Shown: piece after piece, positions 8,252 to 16,829 of the stretch | How the letters are laid out: the number at the start of each line of letters is the position of its first letter | Position numbering within the stretch: position 1 is the stretch's first letter | Assembly: GCF_003429105.1 (NCBI RefSeq) | Contig: NZ_QVTD01000003.1 | Span: 682,001-746,000, forward strand | DNA: 64,000 bases | Origin: Peribacillus glennii | GTDB lineage: Bacteria; Bacillota; Bacilli; Bacillales; DSM-1321 | Direction of reading: 5' to 3' | The notes under the pieces: model-generated | The model's database searches: none | Told to the model about the DNA's origin: nothing | The model's input: only the letters and a program-made list of their open reading frames with translations | Made by a program: the position numbers and the translations under genes

Positions 8252-9133
8252 TTAATTGGATATATCGAAATTATATAAGTCGATACCTTCTATGAATTTC
8301 ACAAAAGCAGCCACCATATTTAGTTTCATAGAGTGCTCATGATAGAACATCCATGTATTGCGCAATATAGGCTTTCCTTCTTTTGTTGTCAGATCGGTCC
8401 TATACAAGTTGTCTATATCTTTAAGTTCCAAAGTAGGCATTATGGCATAACCAAGTCCATTGACCACCATTTTTTTGCAGGTTTCTGCTTTATCAACCTC
8501 TATGCTGATTAATGGAGCCTTTGAATAATTTTCTGCCCACCAATGATCTACTGTAGTTTTCAATAAGTAGTCTGTACTGTAATCGATCCTGGGTAAGTAC
8601 GGCAGCTGATTAATGTCAATTTTTTCTTTTGATGCAATGCAAATTTTTTCATCAAATAATAATCGTTTACACTCTTTCCAGCTATGGTCACCCTTCACAA
8701 ATGCAATATGAATATCTTGATTGTATAATAAATTGGTGATTTCACTGCTCCAGCCCGTCGTCACTTTGAATTCAATATCGGGGTATTGATCCTTGAACAG
8801 CTTTAGGAGGTCTGGAAGCATGTAATGGGCAAAAAAGTTGGAGACACCCAACCTTAAAGTTCCGGCTACTTTATTCTCCATATTGCGTACATTTTCTTTA
8901 ATTTTCTGGATTTGCAATAAAATTTGATCTGCACTTTTTGCCAAATATTCACCTTGATGAGTGAAGGTGACTCCCCTTCTCCCCCTTTCGACAATTCTGA
9001 CTCCAAATTCTTTCTCGATTTGCTTCAAGCGGTTAGTTAGAGCAGGTTGTGATATATACAACATTTTTGCAGCTTTTGTAATGTTATTTTCATGAAAAAG
9101 CGTCCGTAAAATGATCCAATCCCGTTCATCCAT
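8252..9133 (-). CDS. LysR-family transcriptional regulator
   Basis: A 293-residue protein of normal LysR length. Residues 2-60 form the winged HTH (ITKAAKMLYISQPALTNRLK), followed by the linker helix and a two-lobed effector domain from about 90. It is divergent from the AbrB-type transporter, and a perfect ATAA-N7-TTAT dyad lies 20 bases before its start, so autoregulation and control of the transporter are inferred. ATAA-N7-TTAT is the published box of B. subtilis CcpC, a LysR regulator of citric-acid-cycle genes, so the ligand may be a tricarboxylate or similar acid. It is not clearly CcpC itself. Confidence 0.9.
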   Translation of the reverse strand: MDERDWIILRTLFHENNITKAAKMLYISQPALTNRLKQIEKEFGVRIVERGRRGVTFTHQGEYLAKSADQILLQIQKIKENVRNMENKVAGTLRLGVSNFFAHYMLPDLLKLFKDQYPDIEFKVTTGWSSEITNLLYNQDIHIAFVKGDHSWKECKRLLFDEKICIASKEKIDINQLPYLPRIDYSTDYLLKTTVDHWWAENYSKAPLISIEVDKAETCKKMVVNGLGYAIMPTLELKDIDNLYRTDLTTKEGKPILRNTWMFYHEHSMKLNMVAAFVKFIEGIDLYNFDISN

Positions 9134-9152
9134 AGAGAAACAACCACCCAGC

Positions 9153-9169
9153 CATAATTTTTGATTATG
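9153..9169. promoter_or_regulatory. CcpC-like operator (ATAA-N7-TTAT dyad)
   Basis: CATAATTTTTGATTATG, a perfect 5-7-5 dyad in the divergent lysR-transporter intergenic region. Confidence 0.6.
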
Positions 9170-9306
9170 GTTTATTATACAATATTCGTATTTTAATTAT
9201 TGCTTAGTATGCTTTATATTTTAATAGACAGAACTTTTACATAAAATCAAAAGCGTTGTGTTTTTTTGCAGAAATTTATTTGATATTCATGAAAGAAGGA
9301 GTTTAT

Positions 9307-10449
9307 TTGAAGGATAATAGGAATTTGTTTCAAACTATCCGGTTTATCGCATTAAGCAGTATTGGCGGTCTTGTTCTTTCATTAACAGGTCTTTCGATTG
9401 GGTGGATAATTGGCACCTTGATTATGGCTGCCCTGCTATCTATTACAAAACCCCAATTTTTAAAATTGCCTGAAGGCCAACAAGGCATTTCAAGAAAGTG
9501 GATGAATGTTGGACAATTAATTCTTGCCATTGAGCTGGGACAAAGTATTAATTTATCCGTTTTACACACGCTCAGAGATAATTGGAATACGATTGTTATC
9601 ATGCTTGTTTTCTCTATTATCCTTTCTTTGCTTTCTGGATTTGTCCTATGGAAATTCAGCAATACGGATATGCTGACAAGTTTATTCGGAACGGCACCAG
9701 GAGGGATTGCGGCAATGCCTTCAATAGCGGAAGAATTGGGAGCAAATACTGCTGTCGTAAGCATTATCCAGACAATGAGGATTTTTCTCGTAATATTCAC
9801 CGTACCCATTCTTGCATCATCCTGGTATCATAATCACGTTGAACAGGCGGTCTCTTTAAGCAATCCGGCAACAATAACAGCCCCGGAATTTGAATTGAGC
9901 CAGCTTCTTTGGACGGCATTGTTGGCACTGGGAGCCTGGGCAGGGATTTATGTAGCTAAATATGTAAAAATTCCGGCACCATGGCTTGTAGGCGGAATGA
10001 TAGGTGCTGCTTCGGTACAAATGCTTAGCACATTCATTTCAGGACACGAGATGATAGCGTGGTGGCCTAACCTTGCCATGATTTTATCTCAAATTTTCAT
10101 CGCTTCTTGTGTAGGTTCCCGTTTTTACAAAGGGATGTTCGAGGGGATAAGAAAAACATTGATAATATCTTTATTCAGTACATTGGCACTTATCATGTGT
10201 ATGTTACTATGTGCCTTGTTTGTAGCAAAAGTTACTGGAATTTCGCTGCTGACCTCGCTATTGGCTTTTGCACCAGGAGGGGTTGCGGAAATGGCCACTA
10301 CTGCAGCGGTTCTTAACGCAGATGCCACTTTTGTTGTAGCAGTACAGGTCCTTCGAATCGTTGTTGTTTGCATTACCTTGCCTCCGCTTTTTCGATTGTT
10401 GAATTCATGGGAAGTAAGGAGAATGAAGAGTTCACGGCTGTCTGCGTAA
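9307..10449 (+). CDS. AbrB-type (duplicated-domain) membrane transporter
   Basis: A 380-residue polytopic protein with about ten spans, made of two related halves. Each half carries the signature of the membrane AbrB family: LFGTAPGGIAAMPSIAEELG in the first and LLAFAPGGVAEMATTAAVLN in the second, and GLSIGWIIGTL versus PAPWLVGGMIGA. Despite the name it is unrelated to the AbrB transcription factor. Members are probable transporters, often near carboxylate genes; substrate unknown. The start is TTG at 9307, chosen because AAGGAG is five bases upstream; an ATG at 9289 sits ahead of that site. Confidence 0.85.
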   Translation: MKDNRNLFQTIRFIALSSIGGLVLSLTGLSIGWIIGTLIMAALLSITKPQFLKLPEGQQGISRKWMNVGQLILAIELGQSINLSVLHTLRDNWNTIVIMLVFSIILSLLSGFVLWKFSNTDMLTSLFGTAPGGIAAMPSIAEELGANTAVVSIIQTMRIFLVIFTVPILASSWYHNHVEQAVSLSNPATITAPEFELSQLLWTALLALGAWAGIYVAKYVKIPAPWLVGGMIGAASVQMLSTFISGHEMIAWWPNLAMILSQIFIASCVGSRFYKGMFEGIRKTLIISLFSTLALIMCMLLCALFVAKVTGISLLTSLLAFAPGGVAEMATTAAVLNADATFVVAVQVLRIVVVCITLPPLFRLLNSWEVRRMKSSRLSA

Positions 10450-10893
10450 TTTTCTGCCAAATCCTAGCTTTTGCCAAAAACGAATTTGGGGATCTATGAT
10501 GAAACCAGTTACTTTAAAGAGCTTTTATGATGGCCGTTTCGTTTAACGTTTGTAACGGCCTGCCTTTCCCCTGACCAATACCGCCAAAAATTTGTTAATC
10601 TTATGAAATGATGCTTTCTACTACCTACTCTTTCCGCATCATATCTCCTGTATTGCTTGTATATGTTATTAGCATAGCAACAGTGCATCCCTTTTACTTA
10701 TTCCTAAAAAAGAGGAGTATAACGAAGAGTCATATTATTCTTCTCTCGCATAATTGGAATAATCACATTGTTCGATAGTACACTATGCAAAAACCCGGAT
10801 GCTCCTGGATCCGGGTTTTATTGCGTCTATTTCTATCACTGTGGATCTGATACTTGGCGATTTAACGCGTTGAAGCGTCGGGGGACTGACCCC
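10450..10893. other. Intergenic stretch between convergent transporter and thi operon
   Basis: Contains a GGCCGTT/AACGGCC stem at 10532-10560 shortly after the transporter and the strong terminator at 10790-10819. No gene seen. Confidence 0.5.
10790..10819 (-). terminator. Terminator downstream of the thi operon
   Basis: AAAACCCGGAT and ATCCGGGTTTT, 11-bp stem with eight-base loop and T residues on both sides. It may also stop the convergent transporter transcript. Confidence 0.8.
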
Positions 10894-11541
10894 CTAGACA
10901 TTTTTTCTTAGTTCCCTTGCGGCATCCGTTACTGATATAGCCTGGCTGATTGCCGTAATGACGGATACTCCGTCAGCACCGGCTTTCATGACAGTCCCGG
11001 CATTTTGAGCTGTAATGCCTCCGATTCCCACAATGGGGACCGTTATTCCCCTTTTCCTGAACACTTGAATGAGCGATGTTCCCTGGACAGGGGTCGTATC
11101 CGTTTTTGTATTAGTAGGGAATATGGGACCTAACCCAAAATAATCAGCTCCCGCCCTGATGGCAGCCTCGGCTTCATCAATCGTATGGATGGATACTCCG
11201 AGTATTTTATCGCCGATCTTCTCCCTGACTCTTTCAGCCGGCTCGTCTTCCTGTCCAATATGCAGACCGTCTGCATCTATTTCCATTGCCAATTCGAGAT
11301 CGTCATTTACGATGAAAGGGATGCTGCTTGCTCTGCAAATTTTCTGCAGTTGTCTGGCCAGAGCATATTTTTCGTCACCCTTTAAGGCTCCTTCTCCCTT
11401 TTCCCGGAATTGAAACAGTGTAATACCCCCATTAATGGCTTCTTTTAGAACTTCTTCAGGATTTTTTGCAGTATTAGTACTGCCCATAATAAAGTATACC
11501 TTTAATAAATCGCGCAATTCTTCGCTGTTGATTCTGCCCAT
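10894..11541 (-). CDS. thiE: Thiamine-phosphate synthase
   Basis: Joins HMP-pyrophosphate and thiazole phosphate to thiamine monophosphate. 215 residues, the normal length, a TIM barrel. Seen motifs: QFREKG (pyrophosphate end), NDDLELA with [11 protein letters not shown] (Mg-binding Asp), [18 protein letters not shown] (substrate loop) and GIGGI. Last gene of SDR-thiM-thiD-thiE; eight bases after thiD. The call is firm. Confidence 0.96.
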   Translation of the reverse strand: MGRINSEELRDLLKVYFIMGSTNTAKNPEEVLKEAINGGITLFQFREKGEGALKGDEKYALARQLQKICRASSIPFIVNDDLELAMEIDADGLHIGQEDEPAERVREKIGDKILGVSIHTIDEAEAAIRAGADYFGLGPIFPTNTKTDTTPVQGTSLIQVFRKRGITVPIVGIGGITAQNAGTVMKAGADGVSVITAISQAISVTDAARELRKNV

Positions 11542-11549
11542 TTTGCTTC

Positions 11550-12353
11550 CTACTCCTTATGTGAGCTTTTTCTATAAGCCCAGTGATTCGTAGGACCGTG
11601 ACCATGTCCAATAGGTACTTGCCCTTTGATAGCAGCCTGAATGAAGCTTTTGGCTGTTTGAACAGCTTCGTATATACTGGCACCGTTTGCAAGCCCGGCC
11701 GTAACAGCAGCAGAAAAAGTACAACCCGTACCATGTGTATTATTCGTAGGAATCCGCTTCGTAGACAAGGTGACAAATTCAGTACCGTCAAAAAACAAAT
11801 CGGATGATTGATTCGGATCTTCATCGTGTCCGCCCTTGATCACGACATTTTTCACTCCCAGTGCCAACAATTTTCGGGCAGCTTCCTCTTTGTCTTCCCT
11901 TGTGCGAATCGGGGTATCCGTTAATGCCTCGGCTTCCGGTATATTTGGAGTGATCACTATGGAAAGCGGCAGTAAATGCCGTATTAAAGCATGGACAGCC
12001 TCAGCTTGGAGCAAGGATGCTCCTCCTTTAGCGATCATGACTGGGTCGACGACGACATTTTCCCACCCATACTGCTTTATTTTTTCTGATACAGACTCGA
12101 TGATTTCCGCATTAAAAAGCATGCCGGTCTTGACGGCATCTGCGCCGATATCCTCGCCGATGGATTCAATCTGTTTTGCCACCGCTTCGGATGTCATTGG
12201 ATATACAGCCTGTACTCCCAATGTATTCTGTGCAGTTACAGCAGTGATCGCTGACATCCCGAAAACGTCCAGTTCCTGGAATGTCTTAATATCGGCCTGG
12301 ATTCCGGCCCCTCCCCCACTGTCAGAACCGGCTATGGTCAAAGCTTTATTCAT
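11550..12353 (-). CDS. thiD: Hydroxymethylpyrimidine/phosphomethylpyrimidine kinase
   Basis: Phosphorylates HMP and HMP-P with ATP. 267 residues, ribokinase fold. The N-terminus [20 protein letters not shown] is diagnostic, with [11 protein letters not shown] in the middle and the anion-hole motif [12 protein letters not shown] near the end. It ends eight bases before thiE and begins 24 bases after thiM. Confidence 0.96.
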   Translation of the reverse strand: MNKALTIAGSDSGGGAGIQADIKTFQELDVFGMSAITAVTAQNTLGVQAVYPMTSEAVAKQIESIGEDIGADAVKTGMLFNAEIIESVSEKIKQYGWENVVVDPVMIAKGGASLLQAEAVHALIRHLLPLSIVITPNIPEAEALTDTPIRTREDKEEAARKLLALGVKNVVIKGGHDEDPNQSSDLFFDGTEFVTLSTKRIPTNNTHGTGCTFSAAVTAGLANGASIYEAVQTAKSFIQAAIKGQVPIGHGHGPTNHWAYRKSSHKE

Positions 12354-12377
12354 TGTTGTCCCGCGCCCCTTTCTTGT

Positions 12378-13187
12378 TTACTCTATTTTTGTCACAGAAC
12401 TGTATTGTTCAATGTCAACTGATGAAGTCATTGATAATTGATTCAAAAACTCGATTTGGAAACTGCCCGGCCCTTTATCCACGGTTTTTCCTGCAGCTCG
12501 TTCAGCTGCAACTCCGTAGAATGTGACTGCCGCCAGGGAAGCCAGCATCAAATCCTTTTCCACCGCAGCAAAAGCGCCAATCACCGAAGTCAACAGACAA
12601 CCGGTCCCGGTTACTTTTGTCAGCATGGGGTGCCCATTATGACCGATGTAGGTGGTCTTTCCATCTGAAATGACATCATCCTTTCCTGTGATGGCGACAA
12701 GAGTTTGAAGTTTCTTGGCTGTAGATATCGCAAGCTCCACGACATTGCCCTCGGCATCACCAGCGTCCACCCCCTTGATTTCCCACCGTTCACCTGCGAC
12801 ATTTGCTACTTCAGCCACATTACCCCTTATAACATTAATATCTACCTCGGCCATTATTTTTTTAGCGGTTGCGGTTCTATAATCGGTTGCGCCTGCACCG
12901 ACTGGATCCAAAATAACAGGTACACCGCTCTCATTTGCTGATTTTCCAGCGATAATCATGGATTCTACTTCAATCGGATTCAATGTACCGATATTCAAAA
13001 CAAGTGCTCCCGCAATTTTGGCCATATCGGCCACTTCTTCGGCTGCATATGCCATGACAGGAGAGGCTCCAAGGGAGAGAAGACCATTGGCTGTAAAATT
13101 GGTAACGACCACATTGGTTATATTATGAACAAGTGGATTTACATCCCTTACCTTCTGTAATGTTTCGCTTATTTTCGTTGTCATCAT
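12378..13187 (-). CDS. thiM: Hydroxyethylthiazole kinase
   Basis: Salvages the thiazole alcohol by phosphorylation. 269 residues. [20 protein letters not shown] at the N-terminus, DPVGAGAT, and [14 protein letters not shown] at the active site are typical. AAGGGGG precedes ATG. The gene supports salvage of the thiazole half of thiamine. Confidence 0.96.
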   Translation of the reverse strand: MMTTKISETLQKVRDVNPLVHNITNVVVTNFTANGLLSLGASPVMAYAAEEVADMAKIAGALVLNIGTLNPIEVESMIIAGKSANESGVPVILDPVGAGATDYRTATAKKIMAEVDINVIRGNVAEVANVAGERWEIKGVDAGDAEGNVVELAISTAKKLQTLVAITGKDDVISDGKTTYIGHNGHPMLTKVTGTGCLLTSVIGAFAAVEKDLMLASLAAVTFYGVAAERAAGKTVDKGPGSFQIEFLNQLSMTSSVDIEQYSSVTKIE

Positions 13188-13202
13188 AGAAAAAACCCCC
13201 TT

Positions 13203-13964
13203 TTAATCCATCACCAGGCCGCCGTCGACAACCAGGTTTTGTCCGGTCACAGCCCTTGCCCAGGGAGAAGCAAAGAATACAATCGCATCTGCAACTTCGG
13301 CTGGATCTGTTACTTTACGAAGCGGTGTAGAGGATTCAATCATGCCGAATACCTCTGCAGAGGTTGCGGCGCTGGCATCTGTCATTTTTAAAAGTCCGCC
13401 CGAAACCATATTCACGGTGACCCCGTATTGTCCCAGCTCATTTGCCATATTTCGTGTAAAACCTAAAAGAGCGGCTTTACTTGTTGTGTAATCATGATAA
13501 GCTACAACCGGATTTTGAAAAAGGTTGGTCCCAATATTGATAATCCGTCCATAACCAATTTCTTTCATATCAGGCAGTCCGGCCTGAACAGTGTATAATG
13601 CGCCCTTTATCGCGCTCTCCAACTGGCCTTGGAAATCTTGCCACGAGATTGATGAGGCATCCTTTTTTGTAACGGGATCAAAGCGGAAGTTCACAAGGGC
13701 ATTGTTCACTACCGTTGTAATCGGTTTGCCAAAATGCTCCTTAGCCTGATGAAACATCGATTGAATTTCATTTTCATCACGAATATCAGCCCTTAAAGCA
13801 ATGGCATGATCTCCGATTTGATTTTGTAAATCCTGTGCCCTTTCCTCACTGTTAAAGTAGTTAATGACTACCTTGGCACCTTCTCTAGCAAATGCCTTTA
13901 CTGTTTCACTACCTAACCCCCGGCTTCCCCCTGTTACAAGCACCACTTGATTCTTCAATTCCAT
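13203..13964 (-). CDS. SDR-family oxidoreductase, first gene of the TPP-controlled operon
   Basis: A 253-residue classical short-chain dehydrogenase, FabG-like. TGGSRGLG at 11-18 binds the nucleotide; VVNNALVN replaces NNAG; YTTSK is the catalytic YxxxK; the Ser usually 13 residues before Tyr is Thr here. The end VVDGGLVMD is standard. TGGAGGTTG lies just upstream of ATG. It is separated from thiM by only 15 bases and lies behind a TPP riboswitch, so a role in thiamine or cofactor salvage is likely, but its substrate is unknown. Confidence 0.88.
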   Translation of the reverse strand: MELKNQVVLVTGGSRGLGSETVKAFAREGAKVVINYFNSEERAQDLQNQIGDHAIALRADIRDENEIQSMFHQAKEHFGKPITTVVNNALVNFRFDPVTKKDASSISWQDFQGQLESAIKGALYTVQAGLPDMKEIGYGRIINIGTNLFQNPVVAYHDYTTSKAALLGFTRNMANELGQYGVTVNMVSGGLLKMTDASAATSAEVFGMIESSTPLRKVTDPAEVADAIVFFASPWARAVTGQNLVVDGGLVMD

Positions 13965-13990
13965 GATCTCAACCTCCAGAAATATGAAAA

Positions 13991-14014
13991 GCCAGACCCC
14001 TAATAGGACCTGGC
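13991..14014 (-). terminator. Expression-platform terminator of the TPP riboswitch
   Basis: AGCCAGGTCC and GGGGTCTGGCT fold with two wobble pairs and are followed by TTTT, between aptamer and SDR gene. Confidence 0.75.
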
Positions 14015-14049
14015 TGTAGTTAGTAAGAGAAAAAAATCTTCCGCTTCAC

Positions 14050-14142
14050 TACTTTCCTACGCTGGTATGATCCAGATCAGGTCCGAAGGGTTGAAAAACA
14101 TTCATTTTTCTCTCAGCCCATAGAATGGGCACCCCTAGTAGT
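14050..14142 (-). promoter_or_regulatory. TPP riboswitch (thi-box) of the SDR-thiM-thiD-thiE operon
   Basis: The minus strand reads GGGGTGCCC, GGGCTGAGA, ACCCTTCGGACCTGATCTGG and TACCAGCGTAGGAAAG, which are the conserved thi-box blocks in order. TPP binding should favour the terminator at 13991. Confidence 0.96.
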
Positions 14143-14308
14143 CTGCTATTCTTTTCTAAATCATATCCCTCGTATACCGATGTGTCAACATGTATTGCTT
14201 GAGTAATGCGGGTGAAGCAATGCGCAGCTATCTTTAATGCTTTTCTACCACCAATCTTGTACCAACAGACAGGTTTTACTTACAGCATTCACTGATTCTT
14301 TAAATTTC

Positions 14309-15298
14309 TCACCTATTCTCTTCCTTAATCTGTGCCATGAGGATCCTTTTAAGAAGACGACCTTTCTGTGTTTTACGATTTTTCAGCAGCAGCATGCCGT
14401 TACCTTCCTGGCTTCGTGGGTAACCCAAAGATTTTGTGTGCCTTATCAATCTATTAAAAAGCTCGCGCTCGGTTAAACGGCGCTTCCGTTTTTTCTCGTA
14501 TTTCTCAATCAGAAGTGCCAGCGCTCCGGACACATGTGGTGCAGCCATGGATGTACCAGACAGAGAAGCATATTGATTATGGGGATATGTGGATATAATT
14601 TGCTCGCCTGGTGCCACTAAATCAACTTCACTGTTCGTATTGCTAAATCTTGAAGGGAGTTGGAGGTAGTTAACAGAGCCGACTTCCACTACTTCCTGAT
14701 ATGCACCCGGATAACTGTATTCCTGCGTTGACGAATTTCCGTCCCCTTCGTTTCCTGCAGCACATACGACCAAAATGTTATTTTTAACTGCATCTCTTAT
14801 CGCAGAATGAAGGGCTGGATCATCATCCGGTCCTCCAAGGGACATCGAGATGACTCTTACCTTTTCACCTTGTGGGCCAGTCCAACTTACAGCATATTTT
14901 AATGCTGAAACAATATGTTTGATTTCTCCCACCCCTGAACCCGTTAACACTTTTAACACGAGAAGTTTTGCTTTTGGAGCGACTCCCGCTACCCCTGTAT
15001 CATTTTCAGCTGCTGCTATCGTTCCACAAACGTGTGTCCCGTGTCCATTATTATCGGAGAAATTATCGGGATCCCCTTTGTAGTCGTTCGTGAAATTGTA
15101 TCCACCGATAATTTGTTGCTGTAAATCAGGGTGATCTATTTGGCAGCCGGTATCAAGCACCGCCACGACTACATTTTCTCCCTTGATTCCTTTCCGCCAT
15201 ATGGAAGGCGCCTGAATCATTCTTATTCCTGGAGGGACTTCGGTTAGGCACGTTTGAACTCCTTCTACCTGAAATGGGATCAACTGCACTTTTGTCAA
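14309..15298 (-). CDS. ispA: Intracellular serine protease (subtilisin-type ISP)
   Basis: A 329-residue peptidase S8 enzyme without signal peptide. The catalytic triad is D49 (VAVLDTGC), H86 (NNGHGTHVCGT) and S250 (LSGTSMAAPH), with N183 as oxyanion residue. VQLIPF close to the N-terminus is the LIPY/F element of the ISP family, a short propeptide that covers the active site until removed. The start is probably TTG at 15298: AAGGAG lies eight bases upstream, and B. subtilis IspA has LIPY at the same distance from its start. The in-frame ATG at 15319 has no good ribosome site. The tail after 290 is basic and longer than usual. Confidence 0.92.
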   Translation of the reverse strand: MTKVQLIPFQVEGVQTCLTEVPPGIRMIQAPSIWRKGIKGENVVVAVLDTGCQIDHPDLQQQIIGGYNFTNDYKGDPDNFSDNNGHGTHVCGTIAAAENDTGVAGVAPKAKLLVLKVLTGSGVGEIKHIVSALKYAVSWTGPQGEKVRVISMSLGGPDDDPALHSAIRDAVKNNILVVCAAGNEGDGNSSTQEYSYPGAYQEVVEVGSVNYLQLPSRFSNTNSEVDLVAPGEQIISTYPHNQYASLSGTSMAAPHVSGALALLIEKYEKKRKRRLTERELFNRLIRHTKSLGYPRSQEGNGMLLLKNRKTQKGRLLKRILMAQIKEENR

Positions 15299-15610
15299 TC
15301 TATCAACTCCTTGTTTCATTCCTTCTCTTCAAGTTATGAAGGGAAACAGGGACATGCTTGTACCACTGACTATTGATGACACATAAAAACACCGCCCGTT
15401 ATTCGAGCGATGTAAATCGGAAGAGCTCTACTGATAATTCTTGTTGAAAATACCAGAGGTTCCTCTGTATACGATTCAATATTTACACTTCTTTTTCGCC
15501 AATGACGAGCAGGATTCATCAAGGAGATGAAAATCCGTTCGTTTTCTTTTTGGTTGACCTCCGGATTTGTTCTCTTCTCCACTTAACATTGATTTCGTCC
15601 TTAAGGAAGG

Positions 15611-15946
15611 TCAATCCCATCCAATTCTTTTACTAAGCATGTAGCAAGTGCCATCTTCTGCAAAATACAGGTATTGACCGCTTGCAACGTTAAAATCAAC
15701 ATCTTTTTTATCGTAAAGCAGCCTGCCTTCCTTTTTAAATTGCATGATAACGTCATTTGCTGGATTCAGGATAATTTCTTCGCTGTGAATTGTTGTGACA
15801 AATCCCTTTGGATTGGTTATCCTTTCAGGCTTTACTTCTGTATTCCATTCCCCATAGAGAAGGACGGTGCTTGCCGTGATAGTCGTTTTTCTGTTTTGTA
15901 CAGACCAAAGCTTCCTGCAATTACATCGGTGAATTCTGCTCTTCAT
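15611..15946 (-). CDS. Hypothetical protein (111 aa)
   Basis: Charged soluble protein, beginning MKSRIHRCNCRKLWSVQNRK with a CxC, then WNTEVKPERITNPKGFVTT and DVDFNVASGQYLYFAEDGT. The pattern looks like a small all-beta protein. The ribosome site (GTGGGG) is weak and 13 bases from ATG. Codon use and amino-acid content look genuine. The 15320-15610 stretch downstream holds only a doubtful frame. Confidence 0.5.
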   Translation of the reverse strand: MKSRIHRCNCRKLWSVQNRKTTITASTVLLYGEWNTEVKPERITNPKGFVTTIHSEEIILNPANDVIMQFKKEGRLLYDKKDVDFNVASGQYLYFAEDGTCYMLSKRIGWD

Positions 15947-16122
15947 CAGCCAACCCCACTCTCATGCACATATGGTTGGTTATAATATATTTTAATAATT
16001 CAACTGGACAACCCTATGTTTTTCAAAAAAGGAAACTTTTCTTTTTAGGGCTGTGCATGTTTAGCTTAATGGACAACTTCCATAAAAAAGCTGGTATCAA
16101 ACAGGAATAAATTAACATACAT

Positions 16123-16160
16123 TAAAAAAGACCGTCAGTGCTGCGCACACCAGACGGTCT
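16123..16160 (-). terminator. Probable terminator of the type I toxin mRNA
   Basis: AGACCGTC and GACGGTCT form an 8-bp stem around a 16-base loop, followed on the minus strand by TTTTTT. It lies about 80 bases after the toxin stop. Confidence 0.7.
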
Positions 16161-16202
16161 AACAATAGAAGGTTCCTTCGAAGGGTCAGCTATTATAAGG
16201 TA

Positions 16203-16252
16203 TAATCCACCCTGTCATGGAGGACTTTCTGCCGGGGTGGATTACTTTTTTT
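16203..16252 (+). terminator. Plus-strand terminator, likely 3' end of an antisense antitoxin RNA
   Basis: TAATCCACCC pairs with GGGTGGATTA (perfect 10 bp), followed on the plus strand by CTTTTTTT. It overlaps the toxin stop codon from the opposite strand, as in TxpA/RatA-type loci. No strong plus-strand promoter was found; TATTAT and TATAAT at 16191-16206 are possible -10 boxes. Confidence 0.55.
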
Positions 16253-16325
16253 GGTTAAATGACAGAATTGCCACGATTAGGCTTGCAAACGCACATGCAA
16301 ACATCAACGCTTCAAAGGCCGTCAT
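16242..16325 (-). CDS. Putative holin-like type I toxin peptide (27 aa)
   Basis: MTAFEALMFACAFASLIVAI then LSFNQKK. The pattern M-T-x-(F/Y)-E-(A/S)-L-M, one membrane span and a KK tail matches the Bacillus putative holin-like toxin (BsrE/BsrG/TxpA) group. AAAGGG precedes ATG by 9-14 bases. The stop codon overlaps a plus-strand terminator, which fits a convergent antisense RNA antitoxin. A possible minus promoter is TTGTGA (16434-16439) and TACATA (16412-16417). Toxicity is inferred from the family. Confidence 0.78.
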   Translation of the reverse strand: MTAFEALMFACAFASLIVAILSFNQKK

Positions 16326-16829
16326 CAGCACCACACCCTTTCCGTGAGGATGTGCCGGTACCCTTGAGAAATCCTGTTTTGGGTTTTTATTGGATGCTGC
16401 ATCATTTGCTATATGTAATGACTGGAATATTTATCACAAATAATTTCTGCTTTGTTACTATTGTGTCACCTAATTTCGCTTTTCTCAAGCCCATTTTCCC
16501 ACTGTAGAGAGCAGTATGTTTATCTCATATAGAACAATGATGGCAAGTTGCTTGTTTAATTGGTTTGGACGCCTAAATTATGATAATGCTCTGTATAAAA
16601 GTGAATGAATCAAATACCCATTTTTTCAGGTTGGATTACATCAGCTATTTAGCTATTTTTATCTCTTAATTATTTCCATCACATCTACAGAAAATTACTC
16701 ACTCTAGTCCTTTAATTCAACAGGGACCAATGTGGAATTTTTCAAAAAAAATTAATTTACAGAGCCTACAAAAAAAGCCGTCTTTACGCCCGGTATCCCC
16801 ATGAACGGCGTCTAGACAGCTTTGTACTA
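16326..16829. other. Intergenic stretch between toxin and ftsZ
   Basis: Contains the possible toxin promoter near 16412-16439 and the ftsZ terminator at 16769-16812 (GCCGT/ACGGC stem, then TTTTTTT on the minus strand). Otherwise AT-rich sequence with no supportable gene. Confidence 0.5.

Noticed and set aside
11836..12441. 201-residue plus-strand frame across thiD
   Set aside because: Antisense shadow of thiD with Ser/Ala-rich composition; thiD is firmly identified.
15370..15582. 70-residue minus-strand frame with GTG start
   Set aside because: No ribosome site, no recognisable composition or family; kept only as a doubtful frame.
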